Part shown: piece after piece, positions 35,590 to 44,479 of the stretch
How positions within the stretch are numbered: position 1 is the stretch's first letter
Layout of the letters: every line of letters starts with the position of its first letter
Source of the DNA: Streptomyces atratus
GTDB taxonomy: Bacteria > Actinomycetota > Actinomycetes > Streptomycetales > Streptomycetaceae
Length of the DNA stretch: 64,000 nt
Direction: 5' to 3'
NCBI RefSeq assembly: GCF_014648655.1
Contig: NZ_BMRN01000015.1
Coordinates: 63,273 to 127,272 of the forward strand
The notes under the pieces: model-generated
Database searches by the model: none
Told to the model about the DNA's origin: nothing
The model's input: the letters and a program-made list of their open reading frames with translations, nothing else
Translations under genes and position numbers: made by a program

Positions 35590-36060
35590 GGGCGGTCCTC
35601 CATACTTCGATGCAGGTCGTGCACGCCGGCCCCTCTGCTGCGTGACATGGCGGCGGCCGGACACGAGATCGGTATCCACGGATGGCACCACCGGCCGCTC
35701 CCGCTGCGCGGGCCGAAGGCCACCTTCGGCGAACCGCGGCGCGCACGCGACTTCGTCGCGGACGTCACCGGAGCTATGCCTCGTCTCTTCCGGCCTCCGT
35801 ACGGAGCGATGAGCACCGCGGCACACCCGGCCACCCTGAGCCAGGGACCCGCTCCGGTTCTCTGGACCACCTGGGGTCGCGACCGGACCCGGCAAGCAAC
35901 CGCCGAATCCGTCCATCGCACCGTCACCGCGCGGTTGAGCGGCGGAGGCACCATCCCGCTGCACGACAGCGACGTGACCTCCGCGCCCGGCGCCTGCGTT
36001 CGCACACCCCTTGCTGAACGGAGCCGGACTGGTAGCGTTCGCCCATATCGTCCCAGCCGA
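35590..36060 (+). pseudogene. polysaccharide deacetylase (NodB) remnant
   Basis: Pieces of a NodB-fold deacetylase are readable in more than one frame. One frame gives GPPYFDAGRARRP (like the ATFFxxG strand). After a frameshift near 35630, another gives LLRDMAAAGHEIGIHGWHH, FRPPYGAMS, VLWTTWGRD and GTIPLHDSDVTSAPGA. The first catalytic motif (TFDDGP) is absent, and after about 35990 the frame diverges from the family. The gene is thus cut at the 5' end and frameshifted. The longest surviving open stretch is 35647-36108, but no functional start is evident. Confidence 0.72.
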
Positions 36061-36094
36061 CCGGTGCGCCATCCGATGCGACAAGGGCTGATGC

Positions 36095-36529
36095 ATGAAC
36101 CGAGATGAGACGAAGAATCCACCCCCCGGCCAACTGCGTGATGAGCCGCCGTTCGGGGCATCCCGGACGAGTCCGCAGGACGCTCCGCCGGTGGAGCTCA
36201 CCCCCGCAGCCGCCGATCTGGTGCGTCGACTGCGCGAGGCCCACGGCCCGTTGATGTTCCACCAGTCGGGCGGCTGCTGCGACGGCAGTGCGCCCATGTG
36301 TTTCCGGTACGGAGAATTCCGTACCGGCGGTTCCGACGTGCTGCTGGCCTCGCTCGATGTCGACGGGGTGGCGGAGAGTGTCCCGTTCTGGATGTCGAAG
36401 AGTCAGTTCGAGCTGTGGGCGCACACCCGCCTGATCGTCGACGTGGTGGAGGGTCGGGGCAGCGGTTTCTCGCTGGAGGCTCCGGAGGGGGTGCGGTTCC
36501 TGATCCGGTCCCGGCTCGTCGGCCCTTGA
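36095..36529 (+). CDS. DUF779 family protein
   Basis: A 144-residue protein with the DUF779 signature FHQSGGCCDGSAPMCF, two adjacent cysteines and a third nearby that could bind metal. DUF779 genes are often near aldehyde dehydrogenases, but none is present here, and the function is unknown. The first 30 residues are a Pro-rich, variable extension. The ATG 36095 follows AAGGG by eight bases and lies at the edge of the deacetylase remnant. Confidence 0.88.
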   Translation: MNRDETKNPPPGQLRDEPPFGASRTSPQDAPPVELTPAAADLVRRLREAHGPLMFHQSGGCCDGSAPMCFRYGEFRTGGSDVLLASLDVDGVAESVPFWMSKSQFELWAHTRLIVDVVEGRGSGFSLEAPEGVRFLIRSRLVGP

Positions 36530-36660
36530 GGCGGCACCGGCATACTGCGGGTTTGCCTTAACGGCAAGAATTCTTGTGGGCGAGATGGCGGTGGCCGAAT
36601 GATCGTGGCACAGGTGGCACCGAAGGACGAGGCGCTCCCGGCCGGGTGACCCTCGCGTCG

Positions 36661-37716
36661 ATGGCCACCGCACAGGAACCGGTCGCATCCGCGAGCAGGA
36701 ACACATGCCGCCCACCGACTTTCCCGCCGCTCCGCTGCCGGACGCCCGTCCACCGGCTGGTGGAGGTGCCCGAAGGCCGTATCCACCTGGTGGAACAGGG
36801 CACCGGCCCGCTGGTCCTGCTGGTCCACGGCTTCCCCGAGTCGTGGTACTCGTGGCGCCACCAGCTTCCGGCCCTTGCCGCAGCAGGTTTTCGTGCGGTC
36901 GCCATCGATGTACGCGGCTACGGGCGCTCGTCGAAGCCCGGCGATGTGGAGGCGTACCGGATGCCGGATCATGTCGCGGACAACGTCGGTGTCGTGCAAG
37001 CGCTCGGTGAACGGACCGCGACGATCGTGGGCCACGACTGGGGTTCGACCATCGCCGCGGGCAGTGCGCTGCTCATGCCCGATGTCTTCACCTCCGTGGC
37101 ACTGCTCAGCATCCCGTACGCGCCGCGGAACGGTCACCGGCCGACCGACGTCTTCAGCCGCATCGGAGGTGCCGAGGAGTTCTACGTCAGTTACTTCCAG
37201 TCCCCGGGACGGGCCGAGGCGGAGATCGAGCCCGATGTGCGCGGCTGGCTTGCCGGGTTCTACGCCGGGCTCTCCGCCGACACGATGCCTTCGGACGGTG
37301 GGGACGGTCTCTTCTTCGTCCCGCCGGGGGCACGGCTCCGCGACCGGTTCGCCGCCGGCACCCTCCCTTCCTGGCTGAGCGAGGCCGATCTCGATTTCTA
37401 CGCGGCGGAGTTCGAGCGGACCGGCCTGACGGGGGCGCTCAACAGGTACCGCAATGTCGACCGGGACTGGGAAGACCTCGCCGCCTGGGACGGTGCGCCG
37501 GTCACCCAGCCCTCGCTGTTCATCGGCGGAGGGCTCGACGCGTCGACCACCTGGATGGCCGACGCCATCGAGAGCTTCCCCGAGACCCTTCCCGGTCTGG
37601 TCTCCTCCCACGTCCTGCCGGGGTGTGGGCACTGAATCCAGCAGGAGCGCGCCGCCGACGTCAATCGCCTGCTCACCGAATGGCTGCGCTCCCCGCAGGT
37701 GCGCGCCACCCGGTGA
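36661..37716 (+). pseudogene. epoxide hydrolase-type alpha/beta hydrolase with internal stop
   Basis: The frame encodes an epoxide-hydrolase-like protein: HGFPESWYSWRHQ (oxyanion HGxP), VRGYGRSSKP, nucleophile Asp in GHDWGS, and the catalytic His at the end in LPGCGH. Immediately after that His comes TGA (37633-37635) where the family has Trp; the same frame then continues IQQERAADVNRLLTEWLRSP to a proper stop at 37714-37716. The last 27 residues are therefore cut off unless the TGA is read through. The N-terminus may be shifted as well: an ATG at 36705 with AGGA before it starts MPPTDFPAAPLPDARP in another frame, which fits the family better than the present frame before HRLVEVPEGR. It is probably a recent pseudogene. 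Confidence 0.7.
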
Positions 37717-37754
37717 GCCGCATCCGGTCCCGGTCACCGAACGGGCTGCGGAGA

Positions 37755-37949
37755 TCAGGGCTTGAGGCTGCTGACGACGTCGGCCGTGGCCGTCAGACCG
37801 TTCTGAATGGTCGGCGCCATGCTCGTACCCGCGAGGAAGAATCCGAGCATGCCGCAGACCAGCGCATGCGAGATCTTCAGCCCCCCGTTGCGGAGGTAGA
37901 TCACCGCAAGGATCAGCAGAAGCAGCACCAGTGAGATCGAAATGGCCAT
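37755..37949 (-). CDS. 64-residue two-helix membrane protein, unknown
   Basis: The product begins MAISISLVLLLLILAVIYLR, followed by NGGLKISHALVCGMLGFFLAG and a polar tail ending DVVSSLKP. It has two transmembrane helices and an ATG at 37949 preceded by GGAGGA. Proteins of this shape are common in Streptomyces, including on mobile DNA, but I cannot name a function. It converges with the broken epoxide hydrolase gene and is transcribed alone. Confidence 0.75.
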   Translation of the reverse strand: MAISISLVLLLLILAVIYLRNGGLKISHALVCGMLGFFLAGTSMAPTIQNGLTATADVVSSLKP

Positions 37950-38088
37950 GGCCAACCTCCTCCGCCGCGCCGGATTGCGGCATTCGGCCGCCAGTGTGGC
38001 GTAGCGGAGAGGCCATCCGGCGGACTGGCATGTCCGCCATACGGGTGCTGACTGGCTGTCACGGTCCGGACGGTGCGCCCGCGTCCGG

Positions 38089-39006
38089 TCAGCCGCCGAG
38101 GCCAGCGGCCTCGGCCCTGGCGTCCCTGTCGTATGTGCGCAGGAAGTGTTCGAGCCCTGCGAGGTCGTCGGTGTTGAGGTGGTCGACCCCGGCAGCCAGC
38201 AGTTCGGTCCATACGGCGTCCCGCTCCGGTCCCGCGACGTCGGGCGTGGCCCAGAAACGGACGCGTTGGCCGCTTCGGTGGGCCGTGGCGACGAGCGAGC
38301 GCAGTTTGTCCCGCTCGGCCACGGGGAAGGGACCCGCGCCCAGCCAGCTGAAGTTGTCGCTCCAGCTGCTGCTGATGAGCGGAATGAACGAGGCGGTGGC
38401 CGCGGTCCCGAGGTCGTCCGGCCGGCCGTCGTAAAACGCGTACCGCGTGCGCTGCGCCTCCATCGGGACGCGAGCGGCGCGGTCACCGGAGATGACGGGC
38501 GTGATCGCGCCGGGCCGCACCCGGCCGTGGTGGTACGCCGTCAGCATCTGCCGATATCGCCCGAGCTGCCGGTCGAGCTCGAGGTAGGCGGCGGCCCCGT
38601 CGGTCTTGATGTCGATCAGCAGCTGGACGGGTTCGCGGTAGCCGGGGTGGACCGTGCCGTGGTTGGCCCGGACCCTGGCCAGCAGTGGGTCGAGATAGAG
38701 CGAAGCAAGGGTTCGGGTGGGGTCGAGGTCGGTGGCCTCGTGGGCGACCAGCAGCTCCCCGTCCACAAGGAATATATCCGCCTCGACGCTGGTGAAGCCG
38801 TGAGCGAGCGCGTCGTGGAGGGGGTGCGTGTGCAGGTAGTCGTTGTGCGCGTGGGCCCGGCGCAGCGGGCACGGACGTTGGCGGCCTGCGGCCGCGGGCG
38901 CGGCGGACGCCTCGGACGCGACGGCCGTCTGCAGGGGCAGCACTGCGCCTGCGGCGACGGTGGCGAGCGCGGTGGTGACGACACTTCGGCGGGTCGGGAA
39001 CGCCAT
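38089..39006 (-). CDS. Tat-exported PI-PLC/GDPD-like phosphodiesterase
   Basis: A 305-residue protein with a Tat signal (TRRSVVTTALATVAAG, cleaved near 35) and a TIM-barrel phosphodiesterase fold. HAHNDYLHTHPL carries the first catalytic histidines, and SVEADIFLVDGELLVAHEATD the metal acids and second His, followed by LLIDIKTDG. The family hydrolyses phosphatidylinositol or glycerophosphodiesters; the substrate is not fixed by the motifs. It is secreted. The start ATG 39006 gives the twin-arginine N-terminus; the open frame beyond it to 39849 is the transposase remnant. Confidence 0.9.
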   Translation of the reverse strand: MAFPTRRSVVTTALATVAAGAVLPLQTAVASEASAAPAAAGRQRPCPLRRAHAHNDYLHTHPLHDALAHGFTSVEADIFLVDGELLVAHEATDLDPTRTLASLYLDPLLARVRANHGTVHPGYREPVQLLIDIKTDGAAAYLELDRQLGRYRQMLTAYHHGRVRPGAITPVISGDRAARVPMEAQRTRYAFYDGRPDDLGTAATASFIPLISSSWSDNFSWLGAGPFPVAERDKLRSLVATAHRSGQRVRFWATPDVAGPERDAVWTELLAAGVDHLNTDDLAGLEHFLRTYDRDARAEAAGLGG

Positions 39007-39149
39007 TGATTCTCCCGGGAGCGAGGGGCGGATCGGACGATCGGACGCGACCGAGTATGCGATGTGATCGCTGCAACGGGCAGTCACTTCACAAGAGTTG
39101 ATCGGGTCGTCGTCCGCTCGTCGACTGCCGTTCCCCTTGCCGCCGACAC

Positions 39150-39760
39150 CGTTCAGCGGTGGTGCACACCGTCGCTGCCGGTGCCGAGCGGACTTCGTCG
39201 GGGCAACGGCGCGCAGGTGGTACACGCAGCCCTTGTCGCCGAGCAGGGTGTCGTGGCGCCTGCGCGGACGGCCGCGGCGATCGGCGATCGGCGGGATGCT
39301 GTCGACCGGGGCGAGGGTCCGGGAGACGTCGTTGACGTTGGCCGCGGTGGTGATGGCCTTGAGCGGTGTGCCGCGCCCGTCGCGGATCAGGTGGTTCTTG
39401 CTGCCCGTCTTCCGGCGGTCGACCCGCGACCGACCGGTGTCGGCACCCCCTCCTTCGCGCGGACGTGAGCCCCCTCCACGCACACGCGGGGCCGGCCAAT
39501 CGCGCCGACGGCGTCCATTTTTTCGGCGAGCAGGAAGCAGTGCAGCCGGTCGAAGACCCCCGCCCTCTGCCACCGCTCCAGGCCGCGCCGGAAGGTCTGT
39601 CCGGAGCCGAACCCCAGCTCGGGCGCCGACAGTTGTCGGACGACGTCGTTGCGCGGGACGTACAGGATGCCCTGAAGGAAGAGCCGGTCCGACCCCGGCC
39701 GGGCCCCGGAGCCTTGTCTGTCCAGAGCGGACGGCAAAGGGGAAAGGAGAGTACCCACTC
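39150..39760 (-). pseudogene. IS5-family transposase remnant
   Basis: Two minus-strand frames together give an IS5-type transposase. The upstream frame reads VVRQLSAPELGFGSGQTFRR and AGVFDRLHCFLLAE to HVRAKEG. The next frame continues GADTGRSRVDRRKTGSKNHL, TPLKAITTAANVNDV and DTLLGDKG. The switch is a -1 step at a GGGGG run near 39445, where many IS5 relatives use programmed frameshifting. After LLGDKG the sequence stops matching, so the C-terminal third with the last catalytic acid is missing, and the N-terminus also looks short. It is a dead copy beside the resistance genes. Confidence 0.75.
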
Positions 39761-39766
39761 CTTTCC
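39741..39766. repeat. 9-bp perfect inverted repeat upstream of the glycosyltransferase
   Basis: GGAAAGGAG and CTCCTTTCC flank an 8-base spacer. The repeat sits at the 5' edge of the transposase remnant and about 100 bases before the glycosyltransferase start. It may be a piece of an insertion-sequence end, an operator or a small terminator; the sequence alone does not decide. Confidence 0.5.
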
Positions 39767-39789
39767 ACTCTCAACATATAGCGCATGGG

Positions 39790-39808
39790 GGGCCTTGCGG
39801 CAAGACCC
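39790..39808. promoter_or_regulatory. RAE-like 19-bp palindrome before the glycosyltransferase
   Basis: The sequence GGGCCTTGCGGCAAGACCC is a 19-bp inverted repeat (GGG, one base, CTTGC, central G, GCAAG, one base, CCC). Its length and CTTGC/GCAAG core match my memory of the rifampin-associated element found before rifamycin-resistance genes of actinomycetes. It lies 62 bases before the GTG start, just after an AT-rich CATATA (39775-39780) that could be a -10 box. Confidence 0.65.
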
Positions 39809-39869
39809 GGTTCATGCCGCAGAATCGGCGGCCGAAGCCAAGAACCCACGGAAACAGGAGAGTCACGAA

Positions 39870-41105
39870 GTGCGTGTGTTGTTGTCTACGTATGGCTCGC
39901 GCGGGGACGTCGAACCGCTGGTGGGACTCGCGTTGCAATTGCGGGCACTTGGCGCGGAGGCGCGGGTGTGCGCGCCGCCTGACGAGGACTTCGCGCAGCG
40001 GTTGGCCGGTGTCGGCGTGGAGCTGGTGCCGGTCGGCCGGTCGGCGCGCGCGCTGACGACCGGGACGCCACCGCCGTCATCCCTGCCCCAGCGCGCGGCC
40101 GAGTTGATCGCCAGTCAGTTCGACGCGGTCACCGCGGCGGCCGAGGGATGCGATGCGTTGGTGGCGACCGGCATGATGCCGGCCGCAGCCGGCGCGCGGT
40201 CGGTGGCCGAGAAACTGGGCATCCGCTCCGTGTCCGTGACCTTCCAGCAGCTCACCCTGCCGTCGCCGCACCACCCGCCGCTGGCGTATCCGGGCCGGCC
40301 GTTCCCGCCGGAGGTGACCGACAACCGGGCGCTGTGGGACCTGGACGCCCAGAGCATCGACGCGCTGTTCGGTGCCGCGCTCAACACGAACCGGGCGTCG
40401 ATCGGCCTGCCACCGGTGGACAACGTCCGCGACTACGTCATCGGCGACCAGCCGTGGCTGGCGACGGACCCGATCCTGGACCCGTGGCAGAAGACACCTG
40501 ACCTCGACGTCGTCCAGACCGGCGCGTGGATCCTGCCCGATGTTCACCCACTCCCGGCCGAGTTGGTGGAGTTCCTGGATGCCGGCACACCACCGGTGTA
40601 CTTGGGCTTCGGCAGCATGCCCATGCGCACATCGACGGACGTCGCCCGGGTGGCCATCGAGGCAATCCGAGCGCAGGGCCGCCGCGCAGTCGTCTCCCGC
40701 GGCTGGGCCGACCTGGCCCTGATCGACGACCAGGACGACTGCTTCGTCGTCGGCGAGGTCAACCATCAGGCACTGTTCGGCCGGGTGGCCACCGTCGTGC
40801 ACCACGGCGGCGCGGGCACCACGACGACGGCCACCCGGGCCGGCGCGCCCCAGGTGGTGGTACCCCAGGCGGCAGACCAGCCGTACTGGGCCGGCCGGGT
40901 GGCCGACCTGGGCATCGGCGCGGCACACGACGGTCCGACCCCGACCACCGAGTCCCTGTCGGCCGCGCTCAGGACGGCCCTGACCCCCGAGACCCGCGCA
41001 CGGGCGAGGGCCGTGGCCGGCACGATCCGCACCGACGGAGCGATGGTGGCCGCGAAGCTGCTGCTCGACGCGATCAGTCGAGGAGAGTCGCCCATGTCCG
41101 TATGA
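39870..41105 (+). CDS. GT1 glycosyltransferase, probable rifamycin-inactivating type
   Basis: A 411-residue GT-B glycosyltransferase of family 1: N-terminal acceptor domain starting MRVLLSTYGSRGDVEPLVGLA, and C-terminal donor domain with VYLGFGSMP, the HHGGAGTTTTATRAGAPQVVVPQAADQPYWA nucleotide-sugar motif, and the acidic pair at its end. The family glycosylates macrolides, glycopeptides, sterols or ansamycins. The 19-bp RAE-like palindrome upstream and helR 190 bases downstream point to rifampin glycosyltransferase, but acceptor choice cannot be read from motifs. The GTG 39870 follows GGAG by about eight bases. Confidence 0.88.
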   Translation: MRVLLSTYGSRGDVEPLVGLALQLRALGAEARVCAPPDEDFAQRLAGVGVELVPVGRSARALTTGTPPPSSLPQRAAELIASQFDAVTAAAEGCDALVATGMMPAAAGARSVAEKLGIRSVSVTFQQLTLPSPHHPPLAYPGRPFPPEVTDNRALWDLDAQSIDALFGAALNTNRASIGLPPVDNVRDYVIGDQPWLATDPILDPWQKTPDLDVVQTGAWILPDVHPLPAELVEFLDAGTPPVYLGFGSMPMRTSTDVARVAIEAIRAQGRRAVVSRGWADLALIDDQDDCFVVGEVNHQALFGRVATVVHHGGAGTTTTATRAGAPQVVVPQAADQPYWAGRVADLGIGAAHDGPTPTTESLSAALRTALTPETRARARAVAGTIRTDGAMVAAKLLLDAISRGESPMSV

Positions 41106-41241
41106 AGCACACGGGGTCATCGAGCCAGGACCCAGAACACGAGAACCCACAAACCCTGGCGACCTGAACCGACAACGTCCATGGGGTCCACGTCAGGCGG
41201 AGCGTTGCTCGCCATGGCCACCAGGTTCGTCACGCCGGTCC

Positions 41242-41272
41242 GGGCGCCTTGCTTGCGCCCTTGATTGCAAGC
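41242..41272. promoter_or_regulatory. palindromic candidate operator before helR
   Basis: Two overlapping inverted repeats lie 24-54 bases before the helR start: GGGCGC CTTGCTT GCGCCC (41242-41260), and GCTTGC with GCAAGC ten bases apart (41251-41272). The CTTGC/GCAAG halves are shared with the RAE-like site upstream of the glycosyltransferase, though the spacing differs. It is a candidate RAE or promoter-overlapping hairpin. Confidence 0.45.
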
Positions 41273-41295
41273 GACCTCAGATCGGAACTGCTGAC

Positions 41296-43443
41296 GTGAA
41301 ACCCCCGACCACCAGCGCGTTCAACCTTCCCGGCCACCTCTCCCCCAAGGCCGACCCGGCGTTGATCGTCGGCGATGAGCAGCACTTCGCAGCCATTGCG
41401 GAGTGCCTCGAGCAGTCGATCGCCAACCTGTCCGACCGCCTCGCTGCCGAGCGCAGGGCGCCCGGCGGCCTGGGCCGGCAGGCGATGGACCGGGACATGG
41501 AGATCCACCGGCTGACCGTTCGCCTGCGCGCACTGCGTCGCTTCGGTCTGGATCTGTGCCTCGGACGCATGGTCGGCGCAGACAACTCCGAGCCCGTGTA
41601 CGTCGGACGACTTGGCCTCAAGGACAGCGCGGGTCGTCGGCTGCTGCTCGACTGGCGCTCCCCCGCGGCTGAGCCCTTCTTCGGAGCCACCCACGCCAAC
41701 CCGATGGGTCTGGCAAGCCGCCGCAGGTATCGCTGGACCCGCGCCCGGGTCAGCGACTACTGGGACGAGGTGTTCACTTCGGACGGGTTTGCCGGGCACG
41801 CCGCGCTCGACGACCAGTCCGCCTTCATCGCCGGCCTGGGCAGCAGCCGGTCACCACGGATGCGAGACGTGCTCGGCACCATCCAGGCCGACCAGGACGC
41901 CATCATCCGCGCGGGATCCCGCGGCGCTCTCGTCGTCGACGGCGGTCCGGGTACGGGGAAGACCGTCGTCGCTCTGCACCGCTCCGCCTACCTCCTCTAC
42001 TCCGATCCTCGCCTCGGCCACCGCCGGGGCGGCGTACTGTTCGTCGGTCCGCACCAGCCCTACCTGGGCTACGTCGCCGATGTCCTCCCCAGCCTCGGAG
42101 AGGAGGGCGTGCAGACCTGCACTCTGCGGGACCTCGTCGCCGAGGGAGCCGCAGCAACGCTCGAAGCCGACCCGGACGTGGCTCTCCTGAAGTCGTCCGC
42201 GAATCTGGTGAAGGCGATCGAGACGGCCGTCAGGTTCTACGAGGAGCCGCCCACCAAGGGGATGACGATCACGACCCACTGGTCCGACATCTGGCTGAGC
42301 GCCGACGATTGGGCCGTGGCGTTCGAAGCAGCAGGACCCGGTACTCCGCACAACGACGCGCGCGACCAGATCTGGGAGGAGCTGCTCACGATCCTGGTGG
42401 ACAAGCACGACGGCGACGCCTCGGCCGACCTGCTCCGCAAGTCGCTGCTGCAGAACAGGGAACTGCTCACGGCCTTCGACCGCGCGTGGCCGCTGCTCGA
42501 AGCGGCCGACCTCGTCGGAGATCTGTGGTCGGTACCCGCCTACCTGCGGAAGTGCGCTCCCTGGCTCGGCCCCGACGACGTGTCGCGGCTGCAGCGCGGG
42601 GACGCCCAGGCCTGGACGGTGTCCGACCTGCCGCTCCTGGACGCAGCACGGCAGCGGATCGGCGACCCGGAGGCGTCGCGACGCAGGCGTCGGCACAACG
42701 CCTCTGTCGCCGCCGAACGCGAGCACATGGCCCAGGTCGTCGACGCCCTGCTCGAGGCCGATGACGACGGTGAAGGTGCGGTGACGATGCTGCGCGGACA
42801 GGATATGAAGGACACCCTGGTCGACGAGACCGCACTGCCCAGCAGCGAACCGGACCTGCTCGCCGGCCCGTTCGCGCACATCGTCGTGGACGAGGCTCAG
42901 GAACTGACCGACGCGGAGTGGCAGATGTTGCTGCTCCGGTGCCCGTCCCGGAGCTTCACCATCGTCGGGGATCGTGCCCAGGCCAGGCACGGGTTCACGG
43001 AGTCGTGGCAGGAACGGCTCGAGCGGATCGGGCTCGACCGGATCAATCTGGCCTCCCTGAGCATCAACTACCGGACGCCGGAAGAAATCATGGCGGAAGC
43101 CGAGCCGGTCATCCGGGCCGTGCTCCCGGACGCCAACGTGCCGACCTCCATCCGCAGCAGCGACGTCCGCGTCGTACACGGATCTGCTTCGGATCTGAGC
43201 TCGATCCTCGACACCTGGCTCGCCACACATGCTGACGGGACCGCCTGCGTCATCGGCGATCCCACATTCCGGGCGACGTCCCGCATCCGGTCGCTGACCC
43301 CGGAGCTGTCGAAGGGACTCGAGTTCGACCTGGTCGTCCTCATCGACCCAGAGGCGTTCGGCAAGGGAATCGAAGGAGCGGTCGACCGCTATGTAGCGAT
43401 GACCCGAGCGACCCAGCAACTCGTCATCCTCACGAGCTCCTGA
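41296..43443 (+). CDS. helR: HelR-like RNA polymerase recycling ATPase
   Basis: A 715-residue superfamily 1 helicase-like protein of the HelD/HelR group. An N-terminal coiled-coil arm (about 28-85, ending LRALRRFGLDLCLGRM) enters the RNA polymerase channels; Walker A is GGPGTGKT (216-223), Walker B IVVDEAQELTD, followed by SINYRTPEEIMAE and MTRATQQLVIL. HelR displaces rifamycins and stalled complexes from RNA polymerase and confers rifamycin tolerance in Streptomyces; this is known for the family and is inferred here. A HelD protein without a resistance role is the alternative. The start is GTG 41296. The neighbouring GT1 gene supports a resistance function. Confidence 0.9.
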   Translation: MKPPTTSAFNLPGHLSPKADPALIVGDEQHFAAIAECLEQSIANLSDRLAAERRAPGGLGRQAMDRDMEIHRLTVRLRALRRFGLDLCLGRMVGADNSEPVYVGRLGLKDSAGRRLLLDWRSPAAEPFFGATHANPMGLASRRRYRWTRARVSDYWDEVFTSDGFAGHAALDDQSAFIAGLGSSRSPRMRDVLGTIQADQDAIIRAGSRGALVVDGGPGTGKTVVALHRSAYLLYSDPRLGHRRGGVLFVGPHQPYLGYVADVLPSLGEEGVQTCTLRDLVAEGAAATLEADPDVALLKSSANLVKAIETAVRFYEEPPTKGMTITTHWSDIWLSADDWAVAFEAAGPGTPHNDARDQIWEELLTILVDKHDGDASADLLRKSLLQNRELLTAFDRAWPLLEAADLVGDLWSVPAYLRKCAPWLGPDDVSRLQRGDAQAWTVSDLPLLDAARQRIGDPEASRRRRRHNASVAAEREHMAQVVDALLEADDDGEGAVTMLRGQDMKDTLVDETALPSSEPDLLAGPFAHIVVDEAQELTDAEWQMLLLRCPSRSFTIVGDRAQARHGFTESWQERLERIGLDRINLASLSINYRTPEEIMAEAEPVIRAVLPDANVPTSIRSSDVRVVHGSASDLSSILDTWLATHADGTACVIGDPTFRATSRIRSLTPELSKGLEFDLVVLIDPEAFGKGIEGAVDRYVAMTRATQQLVILTSS

Positions 43444-43445
43444 CG

Positions 43446-43829
43446 TCGGCCGGACGCATCGGCGATCGGCTCCGCCTGCGTTCCGCTCCGCAAGTGGCGG
43501 GCCTGCTGGGGCTGCATGTCAGAACCGTGCGGGGCTGTGTGCGGGACGGGCGGCTGAAAGCGACCCGGGTCGGCAGGCAACGCCGGATCACCCGCGAGGA
43601 CCTGGAGGCGTTCACGGGCAACCATGCGGTACGCGACGGGGCTGCGGTCACTGCCCAAGTGCCACCTTCCTCAAGCGGGCAGGCATCCTGCAGCGTCGGA
43701 CTCCGAGACGGCGGCGGGCCTCCTCAGCGAGAAGGCCGGCCGTCCCGTCCTTTCGCCGCCCGCCCGGCCATACGTGCGGTGGCGTACAGCAGCCGCATCG
43801 CCTTTCGCGAGCGAGGCCATGCCCAGTGA
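43446..43829 (+). pseudogene. excisionase-type helix-turn-helix fragment
   Basis: In the frame that ends at 43829, residues RSAPQVAGLLGLHVRTVRGC, then RDGRLKATRVGRQRRITREDLEAF, form a MerR-like (HTH-17, excisionase-type) DNA-binding domain. The frame has no convincing start: it opens just after the helR stop, the first in-frame GTG (43494) is already inside the domain, and after about 43620 the sequence loses protein character. It looks like the leftover of an excisionase or regulator gene from a mobile element. Confidence 0.5.
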
Positions 43830-43887
43830 CGTGGTTGCGCGGCGCAGTCCCGACCGGGCGACGGGTCTTCGCCGCTTCCCCGTCAGG

Positions 43888-44400
43888 TCAGTCGGCGTCG
43901 ACGAAGCCCATCGTCCGGTTCATGGCGATAGCGCTTGTGTTCGCCGGATGGTGGAATGTGCGGATCGTGCGCGCTCCGCACATTCTGACGAAGCCCATCC
44001 CGAACGTCTTCATGGCAATGGACACGCCGCGCCCTCGGTACTCGGCCTTCACTCCGGTCATCTCGTTGAAGACGAAGTCCCCATGGTCGGAAGTCGCCGC
44101 CATGCCGACCCAGGCTTCGCCGTCCAGTGCTATCACGACACCGCGCGGATCATACGAAGGGACTTCCAGCCGGCGCTCGGTGTATTCGTCGAACGAGTAG
44201 AATTCGCCCCGCTCCGGGATGTCGGCGGCACACTCCTTGTTCAACTCGTACAAGACGCGGCGATGTTCCGGTGTGTCTCCCAATTCGGCAAGAGTGGTCA
44301 GCCGGATGCCGCCGGCGCGACACCTCGTCACGTACTCCTCAAATCGGTCCGCGTCGAACGCGCTGACATCGAGTTCGAGCTCCACCCACTGACCAGCCAT
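43888..44400 (-). CDS. GNAT-family acetyltransferase
   Basis: A 170-residue GNAT fold. The acetyl-CoA loop is reduced to YRGRGVSIAMK, preceded by the beta-4 stretch FVFNEMTGVKAEYR and followed by RTFHHPANTSAIAMNRTMGF, all typical. The substrate is unknown. It stands as a single gene at the end of the importer operon direction, 79 bases after the last ATPase gene, and might be read through from it. The ATG 44400 follows GGAGGAAAAG. Confidence 0.88.
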   Translation of the reverse strand: MAGQWVELELDVSAFDADRFEEYVTRCRAGGIRLTTLAELGDTPEHRRVLYELNKECAADIPERGEFYSFDEYTERRLEVPSYDPRGVVIALDGEAWVGMAATSDHGDFVFNEMTGVKAEYRGRGVSIAMKTFGMGFVRMCGARTIRTFHHPANTSAIAMNRTMGFVDAD

Positions 44401-44479
44401 GCTTTTCCTCCGCCTGGATCCGCCGGATGCGGGGCTCGTCCCAGGACCCCCATTGTCGAGTGCGCGCAGGGCATGGGCC

